Origin: JALZHR01 sp036388475
GTDB lineage: Bacteria; Acidobacteriota; Blastocatellia; Pyrinomonadales; Pyrinomonadaceae
Direction: 5' to 3'
DNA length: 64,000 nucleotides
Assembly (NCBI GenBank): GCA_036388475.1
Contig: DASVRT010000024.1
Location: forward strand, 34,075-98,074
Below, one piece after another: positions 37,601-45,547 of this stretch. The notes below the pieces were generated by a model. The model saw only the letters and a list, made by a program, of their open reading frames with translations, was not told where the DNA came from and ran no database searches. The position numbers and the translations under genes were made by a program. How positions within the stretch are numbered: position 1 is the stretch's first letter; the number at the start of each line of letters is the position of its first letter.

Positions 37601-38400
37601 ACTGTTCCAATCGTTCCCGGATTGGTTAACGAAATCGTCGTGCCTTGAAAATCTTCGATGCCGAGCTTGCCGTCGCGCGCCCGTTTCACCGTGTCGTTGT
37701 ATTCTTTCAGAAATCCGGCGAAATTCAGCTTGTCCGAGCCTTTGATATTCGGCACGAGCAGGTTGCGCGAGCCGTCTTTTTTCTCGATGTCGATGGCGAT
37801 TCCGAGATTCAGGCTATCGTGTTCGAGCCGCGACGGCGCGTTATTGATAAAGCCGTAGCCGAAATTCATCTGCGCGTAAACTTTGACGGCTTTGACAATC
37901 GCCCAGGCGATAATGTGCGTGAAGGAAACTTTTCCGCGACCGGAATTTTGCAGGTGCTCGTTAATGATGCGGCGGTTTTCTTCCAACAATTTGACGGGCA
38001 CGCGGCGCGTCGAGGTCGCCGTCGGAACCGTCAAGCTGAGCTCCATATTCTCGACGATTTTTTTGCCGACGCCGGTAATCGCTTTGACGGCGACGTCGGC
38101 GCCGAGCGCGATTGAAACCGGTTTCTTTTGCGGCGCGGGCGTCGCTTGCGCCGTTGCGCCGTTGTTTTGCTCGACCGCCGGCGGCGCTGAAAAATTTGTC
38201 GTCGCCGGTTGTAAAGAAGTCTGCCCGTTGCCGCCGTCAAACGGCGAAGCGCCGCTCAGCAATTCGCTGAAAAACGTGCGCCACGATTCGTCAACCAGAT
38301 TCGGGTCTGATTTGTAACGGCTCAATAAACCTTCGACATAGCTGGCATTCGCGCCGAAATGCTCGGCGATATATTCGCTTAAATTAACTTTGTCACTCAT
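34609..38400 (-). CDS. kgd: multifunctional 2-oxoglutarate dehydrogenase E1/E2-like (Kgd type)
   Basis: 1263 residues in the mycobacterial KGD arrangement. A short E1-type N-terminal segment (YIAEHFGANASYVEGLLSRY) and a Pro/Ala linker are followed by an E2 succinyltransferase-like domain (about 105-340) whose catalytic region reads TYDHRVIQGAESG, with the Gln seen in KGD where classical E2 has Asp. The E1 part (about 365-1263) has the HRGRLNVL and ThDP-binding segments. There is no lipoyl domain, so lipoyl must come from another protein, as in mycobacteria. It feeds the TCA cycle. A terminator follows the gene, and a GAAGG site precedes the ATG. Confidence 0.93.
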   Translation of the reverse strand: MSDKVNLSEYIAEHFGANASYVEGLLSRYKSDPNLVDESWRTFFSELLSGASPFDGGNGQTSLQPATTNFSAPPAVEQNNGATAQATPAPQKKPVSIALGADVAVKAITGVGKKIVENMELSLTVPTATSTRRVPVKLLEENRRIINEHLQNSGRGKVSFTHIIAWAIVKAVKVYAQMNFGYGFINNAPSRLEHDSLNLGIAIDIEKKDGSRNLLVPNIKGSDKLNFAGFLKEYNDTVKRARDGKLGIEDFQGTTISLTNPGTIGTVASNPRLMSGQGVIIATGAIEYPAEYQAMTSGTLSLLGISKVLTITSTYDHRVIQGAESGLFLAKIHEYLIGKENFYDEIFRDLEITYPPLRWAEDYNPSLFGGDNFREQTEKQAKVLELINAYRIRGHLLADVDPLNMTSHYSPELDLENYKLTIWDLDREFITGGLHGTETATLREILSILRRAYCGKVGIEYRHIQSKDEKQWIREQVRKEFVDTVALSADVKKQLLQKLIEAEQFEQFLHKKYLGQKRFSLEGTETVIPMLDQLVELSSEKGVEEIFVGMAHRGRLNVLSNIVGNAETGDMAERIFTVFEGISHPSFPADEGDVKYHQGAIGERKSRAGKDVRIQLSSNPSHLEFVDAVVEGMARARQDQLRTDDENSRQLMIDKVLPVLMHGDAAFAGQGIVMETLQLANLKGYRTGGTIHIVINNQIGFTTSPESSRSSIYSTDAAQITQLPIFHINGDDPEAAYRTVRIALDYRQQYNKDVALDLIGFRRLGHNEGDEPTYTQPLMYAKVKAHPGVRHLYAQQLMREGVISENDLNEMTNRVVSKYEDILRRAKQIAADKPEKAALKPPQTEEDGSRLFETGVSREILRTVSNKISLVPDGFNVNPKMVNQLARRAKMGAGEVPMDWGFAEALAFGSLVLEGSFVRLSGQDSGRGTFSQRHALMYDTQTGAKWSPLGELRSDKNPRARFHVFDSSLSEQGVLGFEYGYSSVAQDAFVAWEAQFGDFANGGQVIIDQYIAASEDKWGQKCRLILLLPHGYEGQGPEHSSARLERFLQLCAENNLQVCYPTTPAQYFHLLRRQVNQEIVRPLIVMTPKSLLRLPAAVSTIEELETGGFQPVIDDAKVKDKAKVKRIVLCSGKVFYDLETARADAGDDRVAIVRLEQFYPFPAEKLKEIFAAYPNATQLFWTQEEPQNMGGWLFVEQRLAQIKGNLSLRYVGRAASASPATGSYAIHNLEQEKLVNESLIEDSTEVSAASTPEISRQIAPASS

Positions 38401-38648
38401 TATTTTGACCTTCTTTGAAGGAAATTCTAAAAGCTAATTTTAGCGCAAAAGCGGATAAAATATAAGTGTGACGAGAAAAGAAGAAGGGAAGACTGATTTA
38501 TTAAGAAATAAACGCAGAAATGCGGGCAGTAGTAATGGCGCGTCTTTCTTTTATATCGACCCGTCAGCCAACTTGAGACACGCTTGTTGACAGCCGGCGT
38601 TTCTGCCTTTTCCCGGTTTATCCAAAACTATCCGGGCTCATCGGCGTT

Positions 38649-39206
38649 CTATTTATCCGGTTCGGATTGCAGCGGATTTATTATTTTCAGATTCACGTCA
38701 ACCGGCACGACGCGTTTGAATTTGAAACCTATTTTTTTGAATTTGCCGAAAACGAAAACTCTGCCCGTCACCTGCCACTGCGTTTCGGAGCGAAAAATTT
38801 CTTTCAAGCCGCCTTTGATGCTCTGCGCGGTGCTGACAAAGATTTTAAACGGTTTCTGCAAGCGCGCGGGTTTGTTTTTCTCGATTTCAAAAGATTCTTT
38901 ATATTCTTCGATTTCGATTTTTAAGCCGTTGACGCGAAAGTCTTTAAAGGCGAGAAAGTCGATTTTTCCGCTTTGTTCAAAAACCGTCATCTCGCCGGAA
39001 ACTTCAAAAGTCGCGCCGAGCGGCGAGACTTTGACGAGCTTCGGTTTATCGAATTTAACGACGACGCTGAAATCTTCTTGCGGATTATTTTTATCGGTTT
39101 CGGTCTGAACGGAAATTTTCGCCCGGTGGACTTTGTAGCCGCGAATCTCGCCGGGCAAATCCTGCGCTTTCAAACTCAAAACGAAAATTAAACCACAGAG
39201 ACACAT
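38649..39206 (-). CDS. secreted hypothetical protein with repeat-derived 5' end
   Basis: About 185 residues if started at the ATG at 39206; the frame is open to 39365. The mature part (QDLPGEIRGYKVHRAKISVQ onward) is beta-rich with basic residues and no known motif. The chosen start gives MCLCGLIFVLSLKAQ, a signal-peptide-like segment, yet its first codons are translated CACAGAGA-type intergenic repeat. Either the repeat invaded the gene start or the true start is non-ATG. It follows the CheA-like gene by 6 bases in the full frame and may end the ribH-nusB operon. Confidence 0.5.
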   Translation of the reverse strand: MCLCGLIFVLSLKAQDLPGEIRGYKVHRAKISVQTETDKNNPQEDFSVVVKFDKPKLVKVSPLGATFEVSGEMTVFEQSGKIDFLAFKDFRVNGLKIEIEEYKESFEIEKNKPARLQKPFKIFVSTAQSIKGGLKEIFRSETQWQVTGRVFVFGKFKKIGFKFKRVVPVDVNLKIINPLQSEPDK

Positions 39207-39370
39207 AGACGCAGAGAGTTTTAAGAGAATAAAACCGCAGATTTGCGTACATAGACGCGGATAAGAAGAAGGATGAAACAACGAATTAACACCGATTAGC
39301 ACGGATTTCTTTTTATCCTGTCCATCCTGTCCATCCTGTTTGAATATGTGTGTATCTGCATTCATCTGCG
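39190..39370. repeat. CACAGAGA / TCCATCCTG repeat segment
   Basis: ACAGAGAC, ACATAGAC, GCAGAGAG in 8-base steps near 39194-39222, then CCTGTCCAT repeated with a 9-base period (about 39318-39340) and TTAATCTGCGT-like words. Related words occur at 15190-15260, 43190-43220, 48455-48480 and 49620-49700. These do not follow the 7-bp rule and form a second dispersed class. Confidence 0.65.
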
Positions 39371-39371
39371 G

Positions 39372-40598
39372 TTAATTTTCTTTCAGTAAAATCTCGAAAG
39401 TCGTTCCTTTTCCCGATTCGCTTTTCACCAAAATCTCGCCGCCCGCTTTTTCCGTCAAATCTTTGACGACATCCAGCCCGACGCCGCGCCCCGATATTTC
39501 CGAGACGGTTTCGCCGGTCGAAAAACCGTGCGTGAAAATTAAATTCAAAATTTCCGCTTCGGACAAATCGGCGTCGGCTGAAATCAAGCTTTTTCCGACG
39601 GCTTTTCGCCTTACTTTTTCCAAATTGATGCCGCGCCCGTCGTCCGAAACTTTCAAGGAAATGCCGCTCGATTTCGACGCCAGCTCGATTTTTATTTTGC
39701 CTTCGCGCTCGACGCCGTGGTCAATCGCGTTGCGAAGCAGATGCAAAAGAATATCCGACAAAGTTTTCAGAAGCTTGACGGAAACTTCCGTTTCGTCAAA
39801 CAAAACGTCGAACTCGATATTTTTTCCGAGCCGCCGCGCCGTTTCCTTTCCGCCTTCGACCGCTTGCCGCAAAACGCCTTGCGGATTGGTCGGAAAAACC
39901 GTTTCCGGTTTGACGAGGCGGAAAATTATATCTGCGCCGAAAGGCTCGACGAGCTTGGCGGCGGCGTCCGGCTTGATTTCGGCGGCAAAGAAAATTTGAA
40001 AACCGATTTTATCCGTAAATTTCGGACTCGGAAAAGCGGCAGTCGCATCGCCCGTTTCACTCAGAATATTTTTCAGGTTTTTAAAATCTTCGTCAAAGCT
40101 CGCAAATTCGAAACCGACCTCGATAAGAAAAAGATTTTTTCCGTTTTCGATTGCCGTCGCAATCTGATTTTGTTCGTGCGAGGAAAGCCGGGCTAAAAAT
40201 TCGGACGGAATTTTTTGAATGAGAAAATCTTTCGGCGCGGGAAAGTCGATTTTGACGATTTTTCTGATTTTGTCGGCAAATTCGTGCGGAAAATCGTTTT
40301 CTCCGGCGGATTTAAGAGATTGGCTTAAATATTCCAAACCTTCCCGCAAAAGGGAAATCGTCGTTTCGTCGCTTTGGATTTGATTGTCGCGGGCGGCTTC
40401 CAGAAGATTTTCGATTTCGTGCGCCAGGCGCGCGGCGGCGTTTAAGCCGAAGGTTTGCGAGGTTCCTTTAATCGTGTGCAGCGCGCGAAAAATCTCGCGC
40501 TGCATTTCGGGCGAAAACGCCGCGCTTCGTAAAGCGTTTTGCAGATTATTTAATTTGGAAATTGAATCAATGAGAAACGCTTCACGGAGTTCTTCCAT
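39372..40598 (-). CDS. CheA-like Hpt/ATPase histidine kinase without CheW domain
   Basis: 408 residues. N-terminal Hpt domain about 5-105 with the phosphorylatable His in ALHTIKGTSQTFG. A 120-residue divergent middle follows, then an HATPase domain (about 260-408) with LLRNAIDHGVE, DDGRGI and GRGVGLDVVK. Compared with CheA (about 650 residues) the dimerisation helices and the CheW-like regulatory domain are missing. It may be a cytosolic phosphotransfer kinase; its partners are unknown. It follows nusB by 33 bases on the same strand and is probably transcribed with ribH and nusB. Confidence 0.85.
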   Translation of the reverse strand: MEELREAFLIDSISKLNNLQNALRSAAFSPEMQREIFRALHTIKGTSQTFGLNAAARLAHEIENLLEAARDNQIQSDETTISLLREGLEYLSQSLKSAGENDFPHEFADKIRKIVKIDFPAPKDFLIQKIPSEFLARLSSHEQNQIATAIENGKNLFLIEVGFEFASFDEDFKNLKNILSETGDATAAFPSPKFTDKIGFQIFFAAEIKPDAAAKLVEPFGADIIFRLVKPETVFPTNPQGVLRQAVEGGKETARRLGKNIEFDVLFDETEVSVKLLKTLSDILLHLLRNAIDHGVEREGKIKIELASKSSGISLKVSDDGRGINLEKVRRKAVGKSLISADADLSEAEILNLIFTHGFSTGETVSEISGRGVGLDVVKDLTEKAGGEILVKSESGKGTTFEILLKEN

Positions 40599-40631
40599 CG
40601 GTTTTTCTTTTGCCGGAAGAATTCTGCGGAA

Positions 40632-41099
40632 TTACTTGCTGGACGAAGCGTGGTGGCTTTCGCCTTCCGGCGGCTTGTTTACAGGGTTTTTTTCTAAATC
40701 GTGTTTAATGGCATCGAGAATGCCGTTGATAAATTGGGTCGCTTCAAAGGTCGAAAACCGCCGCGCGATTTCCAGCGCCTCGTTGATGACAACCGTATGC
40801 GGCGTCTGCTCGAACAGAAATTCGTAGACGGCGAGCCGCAAAATATTTCTATCCACAATCGCCATCCGCGGAATGCGCCAATGTTCCGCCCGCGAGCGAA
40901 TCCGCTCGTCAATCGTTTCCATCTGCCGGAGCGTTCCGACCGCCAGATTATTGGCAAACTCGCGCGTCTGCTCGTCGATTTCCGGTTCGCCGAGCTCGTG
41001 CCAATAATAGCGGGTCAAAACGTTTTCCGACGTTTTGGTTACATCTGCCGCAAATAGCATTTGTAAAGCGCATTCGCGCGCTTTACGTCTGGTTCCCAT
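40632..41099 (-). CDS. nusB: transcription antitermination factor NusB
   Basis: 155 residues, all-helical, with the family start GTRRKARECALQMLFAAD and the C-terminal IVDRNILRLAVYEF and VVINEALEIARRF segments. NusB binds boxA RNA with S10 to support rRNA antitermination. The order ribH-nusB is conserved in many bacteria. The tail after about 140 is basic and variable (NPVNKPPEGESHHASSSK). Confidence 0.95.
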   Translation of the reverse strand: MGTRRKARECALQMLFAADVTKTSENVLTRYYWHELGEPEIDEQTREFANNLAVGTLRQMETIDERIRSRAEHWRIPRMAIVDRNILRLAVYEFLFEQTPHTVVINEALEIARRFSTFEATQFINGILDAIKHDLEKNPVNKPPEGESHHASSSK

Positions 41100-41137
41100 A
41101 GCCCTTGATTATTTCCAGTGAATCGGCGGAAAATTTA

Positions 41138-41635
41138 TTATTTTCGTCGGTTTTCATTTTTTCCGCCCTGCATTTCTTTATATAAATTGACCAGTTCGAC
41201 TGCCGACATCGCGGCTTCAAAGCCTTTGTTGCCCGCTTTGACGCCGGCGCGGTCAATCGCCTGTTCGAGCGTGTCCGCCGTCACGATGCCGAATAAAACC
41301 GGCACGCCCGTGCGCATTCCGACCTGCCCGATGCCTTTCGCCGCTTCGCCCGCCACAAAATCGAAATGCGGCGTTTGCCCGCGAATCACCGTTCCCAGAC
41401 AAATCACGGCATCGAATCTGCCGCTTTCGGCGACCATCTGTGCCGTCAAAGGAATTTCAAACGAACCGGGAACTTTGAAAATTTCAACCGCCGTTTCCTT
41501 TGCGCCGAGTCTTTCCAGCGCATCTATCGCGCCTTCGGTCAAGCGCGCCGTCAGAAAATCATTCCAGCGCGCCGCCACAATCGCAAAACGAAATCCTTCT
41601 GCCGTTAGTAGTCCCTGATGAACTTTGGGTTGCAA
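41138..41635 (-). CDS. ribH: 6,7-dimethyl-8-ribityllumazine synthase
   Basis: 165 residues from a TTG at 41635 that sits six bases after AAGGAG; a TTG five codons upstream overlaps that site and is unlikely. Enzyme of riboflavin synthesis, condensing 5-amino-6-ribitylamino-uracil with dihydroxybutanone phosphate. Motifs: FAIVAARWN, VPGSFEIP, CLGTVIRGQTPHFDFV and VLFGIVTADTLEQA. The proton-relay His is present in TPHFDF. It is alone among rib genes here and is followed by nusB. Confidence 0.95.
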   Translation of the reverse strand: MQPKVHQGLLTAEGFRFAIVAARWNDFLTARLTEGAIDALERLGAKETAVEIFKVPGSFEIPLTAQMVAESGRFDAVICLGTVIRGQTPHFDFVAGEAAKGIGQVGMRTGVPVLFGIVTADTLEQAIDRAGVKAGNKGFEAAMSAVELVNLYKEMQGGKNENRRK

Positions 41636-41724
41636 AATTTTCTCCTTCAAACGAGCAAAGCGTCAGATGTTTAGTATAGGAGAGATTTGCAGAGCGTGAC
41701 AAGAGCGGAAAAGAGAAAGTAGGC

Positions 41725-41835
41725 GGTCAGCTATCGGCTATCAGCCATCAGCTTTGGAAGTTAAATCTTGAATACTGAATCTGATACTCTTACTGTCTGC
41801 CGCTGCCGGCTGCTGACCGCTGATAGCTGAAAGCT
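41725..41835. repeat. heptad-period repeat (GGTCAGC/TATCAGC type)
   Basis: GGTCAGC, TATCGGC, TATCAGC, CATCAGC (41725-41752), a middle with TGAATAC/TGAATCT words, and on the far side GGCTGCT, GACCGCT, GATAGCT, GAAAGCT (41808-41835). The far half is roughly the complement of the near half. It ends at the stop of the crotonase-like gene. Confidence 0.88.
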
Positions 41836-42386
41836 TATTTTCCCGAAAAAACCGGCTTTCGTTTTTCCAGAAAAGCGCGCGTGCCTTCGCGCATATCGGC
41901 GGTCGAAAAAATTTGCGCGAAAAGCTCGGTTTCGATTTTTAAGCCTTCTTCGAGCGACGAATTCAAGCCTTCGGTGACGGCTTTCAGACAAGCGCGAATC
42001 GCCAGCGGCGCAAGCTCGGAAATTTTTGCGGCGAGCGCAAAGGCTTCCGCTTCGACTTCCTCCGAATGCGTTATTTTATTTATTAAACCTGATTTCAAAG
42101 CGTCGGCGGCGCAAAGTTCTCCGATTTGCGCCGCCGGCGACGCGATGCAGAGATGACAGGCATCGACGAGTTTTTCGCCCGCCGAAAACTTCAGCGCGAG
42201 AATTACGGGAATCCCGGAATTTTTCACGGATTCGTCAAAGCTTTGATAAATTTCGAGCGAGTTTTCAACGATTAAAACGACGACCCGCGTTTTTTCTTTC
42301 CGCATCATTCGAAAAAAATCCGTTAATTCGGCGGCGGATTGCGGGCGAATCGTTTCGATAAATTCATTTTGATTCGTTTCGGTCAT
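41835..42386 (-). CDS. shortened, degenerate enoyl-CoA hydratase-like protein
   Basis: 183 residues against about 260 for the crotonase family. The core region with CHLCIASPAAQIGELCAADALKSGLINKITHSEE and the C-terminal helices (APLAIRACLKAVTEGL, EGTRAFLEKRKPVF) are recognisable. The N-terminal CoA-binding loop and the first oxyanion-hole segment are replaced by a short, unrelated lead, and the catalytic Glu region is not recognisable. Activity is doubtful. The start codon overlaps the LytTR regulator stop by one base, so it is part of a lytS-lytR operon. Confidence 0.75.
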   Translation of the reverse strand: MTETNQNEFIETIRPQSAAELTDFFRMMRKEKTRVVVLIVENSLEIYQSFDESVKNSGIPVILALKFSAGEKLVDACHLCIASPAAQIGELCAADALKSGLINKITHSEEVEAEAFALAAKISELAPLAIRACLKAVTEGLNSSLEEGLKIETELFAQIFSTADMREGTRAFLEKRKPVFSGK

Positions 42387-43165
42387 CAGATTTTAAAAAG
42401 CTTCTCGCGCAGAAGCTTTGATTGCAGGCGGCTTGCCGTTAATTGCTGGTTGTTTTTTAAAGTCACGACGTAAGTGCCGCCGGGCAGCGGGCTGATTTTG
42501 GCAATCATTTCCAGATTGGCGAGCGCGCCGCGCGAAAGCCGTATAAATTTTTCGGGCGCGAGCCGCATTTCCAAATCTTTCAGGCGATAATTGATTGTAT
42601 AACGCTGGTTCTGCGTCGTCGTGATGTGCAGGAGCTCGCCTTCGGCAACGATGGAAACGACTTCGCGGACGGGCACGAGAAAAATTTCCTCGTTCTTTTT
42701 GACCGGAATGCGTTCGAGAAATTCCGCGCGCGCATTTTCGTCGTAGGTGCGGACGACCGATTTTAATTTTTCGCTTTCGGTTTCGCGAAAATCCGTTTGT
42801 TCGAGCCGTTCGTGAACTCTTTGCAGAGTCTCCCGAAGCCGTGTTTTTTCAATCGGTTTCAAAAGATAATCGACCGCGTTGACTTCAAAAGCCTGCACCG
42901 CGTATTCGTCGTAAGCCGTGACGAAAGCGACGAGCGGCAGCTGATTTTTTCTTAATAACCGCACGACTTCCAGCCCGCCGGCTTCGGGCATCTGCAAATC
43001 GAGCAGCGCCAAATCCGGTTTTGCCTGTTTGATGATTTCCGCCGCTTCCGCGCCGTTTTCCGCTTCGCCGACGATTTCCACGTCTGCAAATTCCCGCAAA
43101 ATATTTTTCAGGAACATTCGCGCCGGACGCTCGTCGTCGGCGATGACGACTCGAAGTTTGTTCAT
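42386..43165 (-). CDS. LytTR-family response regulator
   Basis: 259 residues. Receiver domain 1-120 with the acidic pair DDE near 10, phospho-acceptor Asp in DLALLDLQMP and Lys in LLKPIEK. LytTR DNA-binding domain about 150-255 (KNEEIFLVPVREVVSIVAEGE, RYTINYRLKDLE, FIRLSRGALANL). It is the partner of the histidine kinase 56 bases upstream. Target promoters cannot be told. Confidence 0.93.
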   Translation of the reverse strand: MNKLRVVIADDERPARMFLKNILREFADVEIVGEAENGAEAAEIIKQAKPDLALLDLQMPEAGGLEVVRLLRKNQLPLVAFVTAYDEYAVQAFEVNAVDYLLKPIEKTRLRETLQRVHERLEQTDFRETESEKLKSVVRTYDENARAEFLERIPVKKNEEIFLVPVREVVSIVAEGELLHITTTQNQRYTINYRLKDLEMRLAPEKFIRLSRGALANLEMIAKISPLPGGTYVVTLKNNQQLTASRLQSKLLREKLFKI

Positions 43166-43221
43166 AATTTTAAAGAGAAATTAACCATCCCGCTTCGCGT
43201 TTATCTGCGTAAATCCGTGGT

Positions 43222-45138
43222 TCATTTTCTTTGCGCCTTAGCTTCCTCGCGCCTCGTCGTTAAATTTTCCGTCGCCGTCACCGGAATTAATATTTCCGCT
43301 CGCGTGCCGTTTTTGCTTTCGATATTAAATCTTGCCGCGTTTCCGTAGTAATTCTGCAAGCGTTGTTTGATGTTGCTCAGCCCGACGCCTTGTTTTTGCC
43401 GCTCGGCGTATTGCGCCCGGTCAAAACCTTTGCCGGTATTGGAAACGGTTAATTTCAGAAGAGCTCCGTCCGGTTCGTTTTCAAGCTCGGCATAAATCCC
43501 GATTTCGCCGCCGGTTTTCGATTCCGAAATGCCGTGTTTGACGGCGTTTTCGATGAGCGGTTGGAGAATCAGCGACGGAACGCGGATTTTTAATAAATCC
43601 GGCGGCACTTCGATGCAAACGCGCAGGCGTTCTTCAAATCTGGTTTTTTCGATTTCCAGATAAGCGTCAATCAGTTTTAATTCGGCTTCGAGCGTCGAAA
43701 ACTCGCCGGTCGAGCGCAGAACGCCGCGCAAAAGCTGCGTCAAACGCATCAACGTGGAAAACGCTTTGTCCGGCGCGGCTTGAATCAAATAACCGATGGT
43801 CGTCAGCGCGTTGAACAGAAAATGCGGATTGATTTGGGCGCGCAGCGCGGAAAGCTGCGCCTCGGTCGCCAGCTTGGAAAATTCCTGCTCGCGGATTTCG
43901 CGCGTGTAGCGCTCGTGCGTGACGCGGACGGCGTCGATGCGCCGCGCCGTTAGAAGTCCGACGGCTTCGAGCGTTTTAATTTCGTCGGAGAGCAGATGCC
44001 GCCCGCCCGCAAAATCCTTCAGATTGATTTTATAAAACGGCGCTTCGGCGACGGGAACGAAAATTTCCGCGTCGTGCGGCGTGAAATTGACGAAAGGCAT
44101 ATTTATTTTCCGCTCGCGGCTCTCCGACCAGCTTGCCGATTCGGCGGTCAGCGCGGGCGCGAGCCGGCGGCAAACCTCGCGCAGAATTTCTTCGGCGGAT
44201 TCGCGCTTTTCGATTTCCTGCGCGATTTCGGCGCGCAAGGTTTCGTAATTCGTCCGGCGCAGAATTATTTTATCGACCAGCCAGACGGCGAATTTGTGCA
44301 GCGCCGGGTAAACGAGCGCCGTCGCGACCCAGAGCGTAATGATGAGGCTCACGGCTTGCACGTCGTTGCGGTCGTGCGTTTCGTGATAGCGCAGCAGCGG
44401 CGCGGCGACAAAAACGTATAAGCCGAACGCCGTCAGCGTCAACAAAATCAAGGACAAAGCGCGTTTTAAAAATAAATCGGCGAAGGCGAAACGAAAATCC
44501 TGATACAAAATGACGAGCGCCAGCGGCAAACTCGATTGGTGCGCGACCAGCTCGATAAACCACGAATTTTCTTCGGCGTCGCCGCTCAGGTGCAAAGCCG
44601 AAACCGCGAAAACCAGCAGCGCGCTCGCCCAGACCAATTTCTTTTCGCGCGTCTGCTTAAAATTAAAAATCAATAATCCGACCAGCAGAGCAAGCGAGCC
44701 GAAAGTCAGGATTTGCAGCGCCGAATTCGATGGCGCAAGCCCTGAAAACAAAGCCGATTGGAAATGCAGAACGGCGGCGACCAGACTCAACCCGTAAGCC
44801 GGAATCGCCAGCCAGCGCACGTTTCTGGTTTCGGTTTCCGCGTTTTTCCAGGCGGAATGAGCGACGACCGACGGCAGAAAACCGAGCGCCGAATACGAAA
44901 TCGCGGTCAGCACCGGCGACACCGCGCTCTGCCCGAAATCGCGCCAGACAAAAACCGAAAGCTCGCCGAGATTCCACAAAACGCCGAGCAGCGAAGTCGC
45001 CAGAAGCAGAAAATCCAGCGAAGAAAACTTTTGCGTTTTCCGGTGACGCATCACCATCACGAGCAAAAGTCCGTAGAGCGCGATGCCGACCGTAAAGCCG
45101 AGCAGATTGATGAGCGAGGCGGTATTTAATCCGTTCAT
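43222..45138 (-). CDS. LytS-like sensor histidine kinase
   Basis: 638 residues. Seven or eight transmembrane helices (about 1-290) with no recognised ligand domain, a GAF-like region (about 300-410), then His_kinase with the phospho-acceptor in RAQINPHFLFNAL (His about 438) and a GHKL ATPase with IENAVKHG and G-V-G-L-S-N-I. It pairs with the LytTR regulator. The upstream gap (45139-45547) holds the 21-bp array described separately and no gene. Confidence 0.92.
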   Translation of the reverse strand: MNGLNTASLINLLGFTVGIALYGLLLVMVMRHRKTQKFSSLDFLLLATSLLGVLWNLGELSVFVWRDFGQSAVSPVLTAISYSALGFLPSVVAHSAWKNAETETRNVRWLAIPAYGLSLVAAVLHFQSALFSGLAPSNSALQILTFGSLALLVGLLIFNFKQTREKKLVWASALLVFAVSALHLSGDAEENSWFIELVAHQSSLPLALVILYQDFRFAFADLFLKRALSLILLTLTAFGLYVFVAAPLLRYHETHDRNDVQAVSLIITLWVATALVYPALHKFAVWLVDKIILRRTNYETLRAEIAQEIEKRESAEEILREVCRRLAPALTAESASWSESRERKINMPFVNFTPHDAEIFVPVAEAPFYKINLKDFAGGRHLLSDEIKTLEAVGLLTARRIDAVRVTHERYTREIREQEFSKLATEAQLSALRAQINPHFLFNALTTIGYLIQAAPDKAFSTLMRLTQLLRGVLRSTGEFSTLEAELKLIDAYLEIEKTRFEERLRVCIEVPPDLLKIRVPSLILQPLIENAVKHGISESKTGGEIGIYAELENEPDGALLKLTVSNTGKGFDRAQYAERQKQGVGLSNIKQRLQNYYGNAARFNIESKNGTRAEILIPVTATENLTTRREEAKAQRK

Positions 45139-45246
45139 TGGTAAAACTTCAAATTAAATTTGTCATTAGAGTTTAGCAATATTTTGAAAGCGAGCGAAAG
45201 TTTTTAGCGGAAACTATGCAAAAAAGGTTGATAACAAGGCAGGGGA

Positions 45247-45451
45247 AAATTATTTTTCCTTAGGGACAGATAACTTTTCCCTAAATACAAATCACTTGTA
45301 CTTAAAGAAAAATTATTTTTCTTTAAGTACAACTAAATTTTTCTTAAATACAAATAGCTTTTCCCTAAATACAACCGATTTTTCCTTAAATACAACTAAT
45401 TTTTTCTTGAGTACAAGTAACTTTTCCTTAAGGAAAAGTTACTTGTACTCA
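45247..45451. repeat. 21-bp tandem array with two perfect palindromes
   Basis: Nine complete and one partial 21-bp units (45247-45449), A/T-rich, typical unit AACTAATTTTTTCTTGAGTAC. The arms 45296-45313 and 45315-45332 form an 18-bp perfect inverted repeat around one T, and 45408-45429 with 45430-45451 form a 44-bp perfect palindrome with no loop. It lies upstream of the LytS kinase gene. A frame through it (45296-45547) is just the translated repeat. Confidence 0.92.
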
Positions 45452-45493
45452 CCGTTCGGAGCGGAAAACGCACGTTCAAAAGCAGTTTCGGGC

Positions 45494-45524
45494 AAACAAA
45501 AAGCGAACCGTTTCCGATTCGCTT
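45494..45524 (-). terminator. intrinsic terminator of the fused E1 gene
   Basis: On the minus strand AAGCGAA pairs with TTCGCTT around ten bases and is followed by TTTTTGTTT. It lies 24 bases past the stop of the dehydrogenase. Confidence 0.75.
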
Positions 45525-45547
45525 CCGGGTTTGGATTGATTCGATGA

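Noticed and set aside
45296..45547. 83-codon plus-strand frame with a periodic protein
   Set aside because: The periodicity (seven residues) is just the 21-bp DNA array translated; there is no ribosome site.
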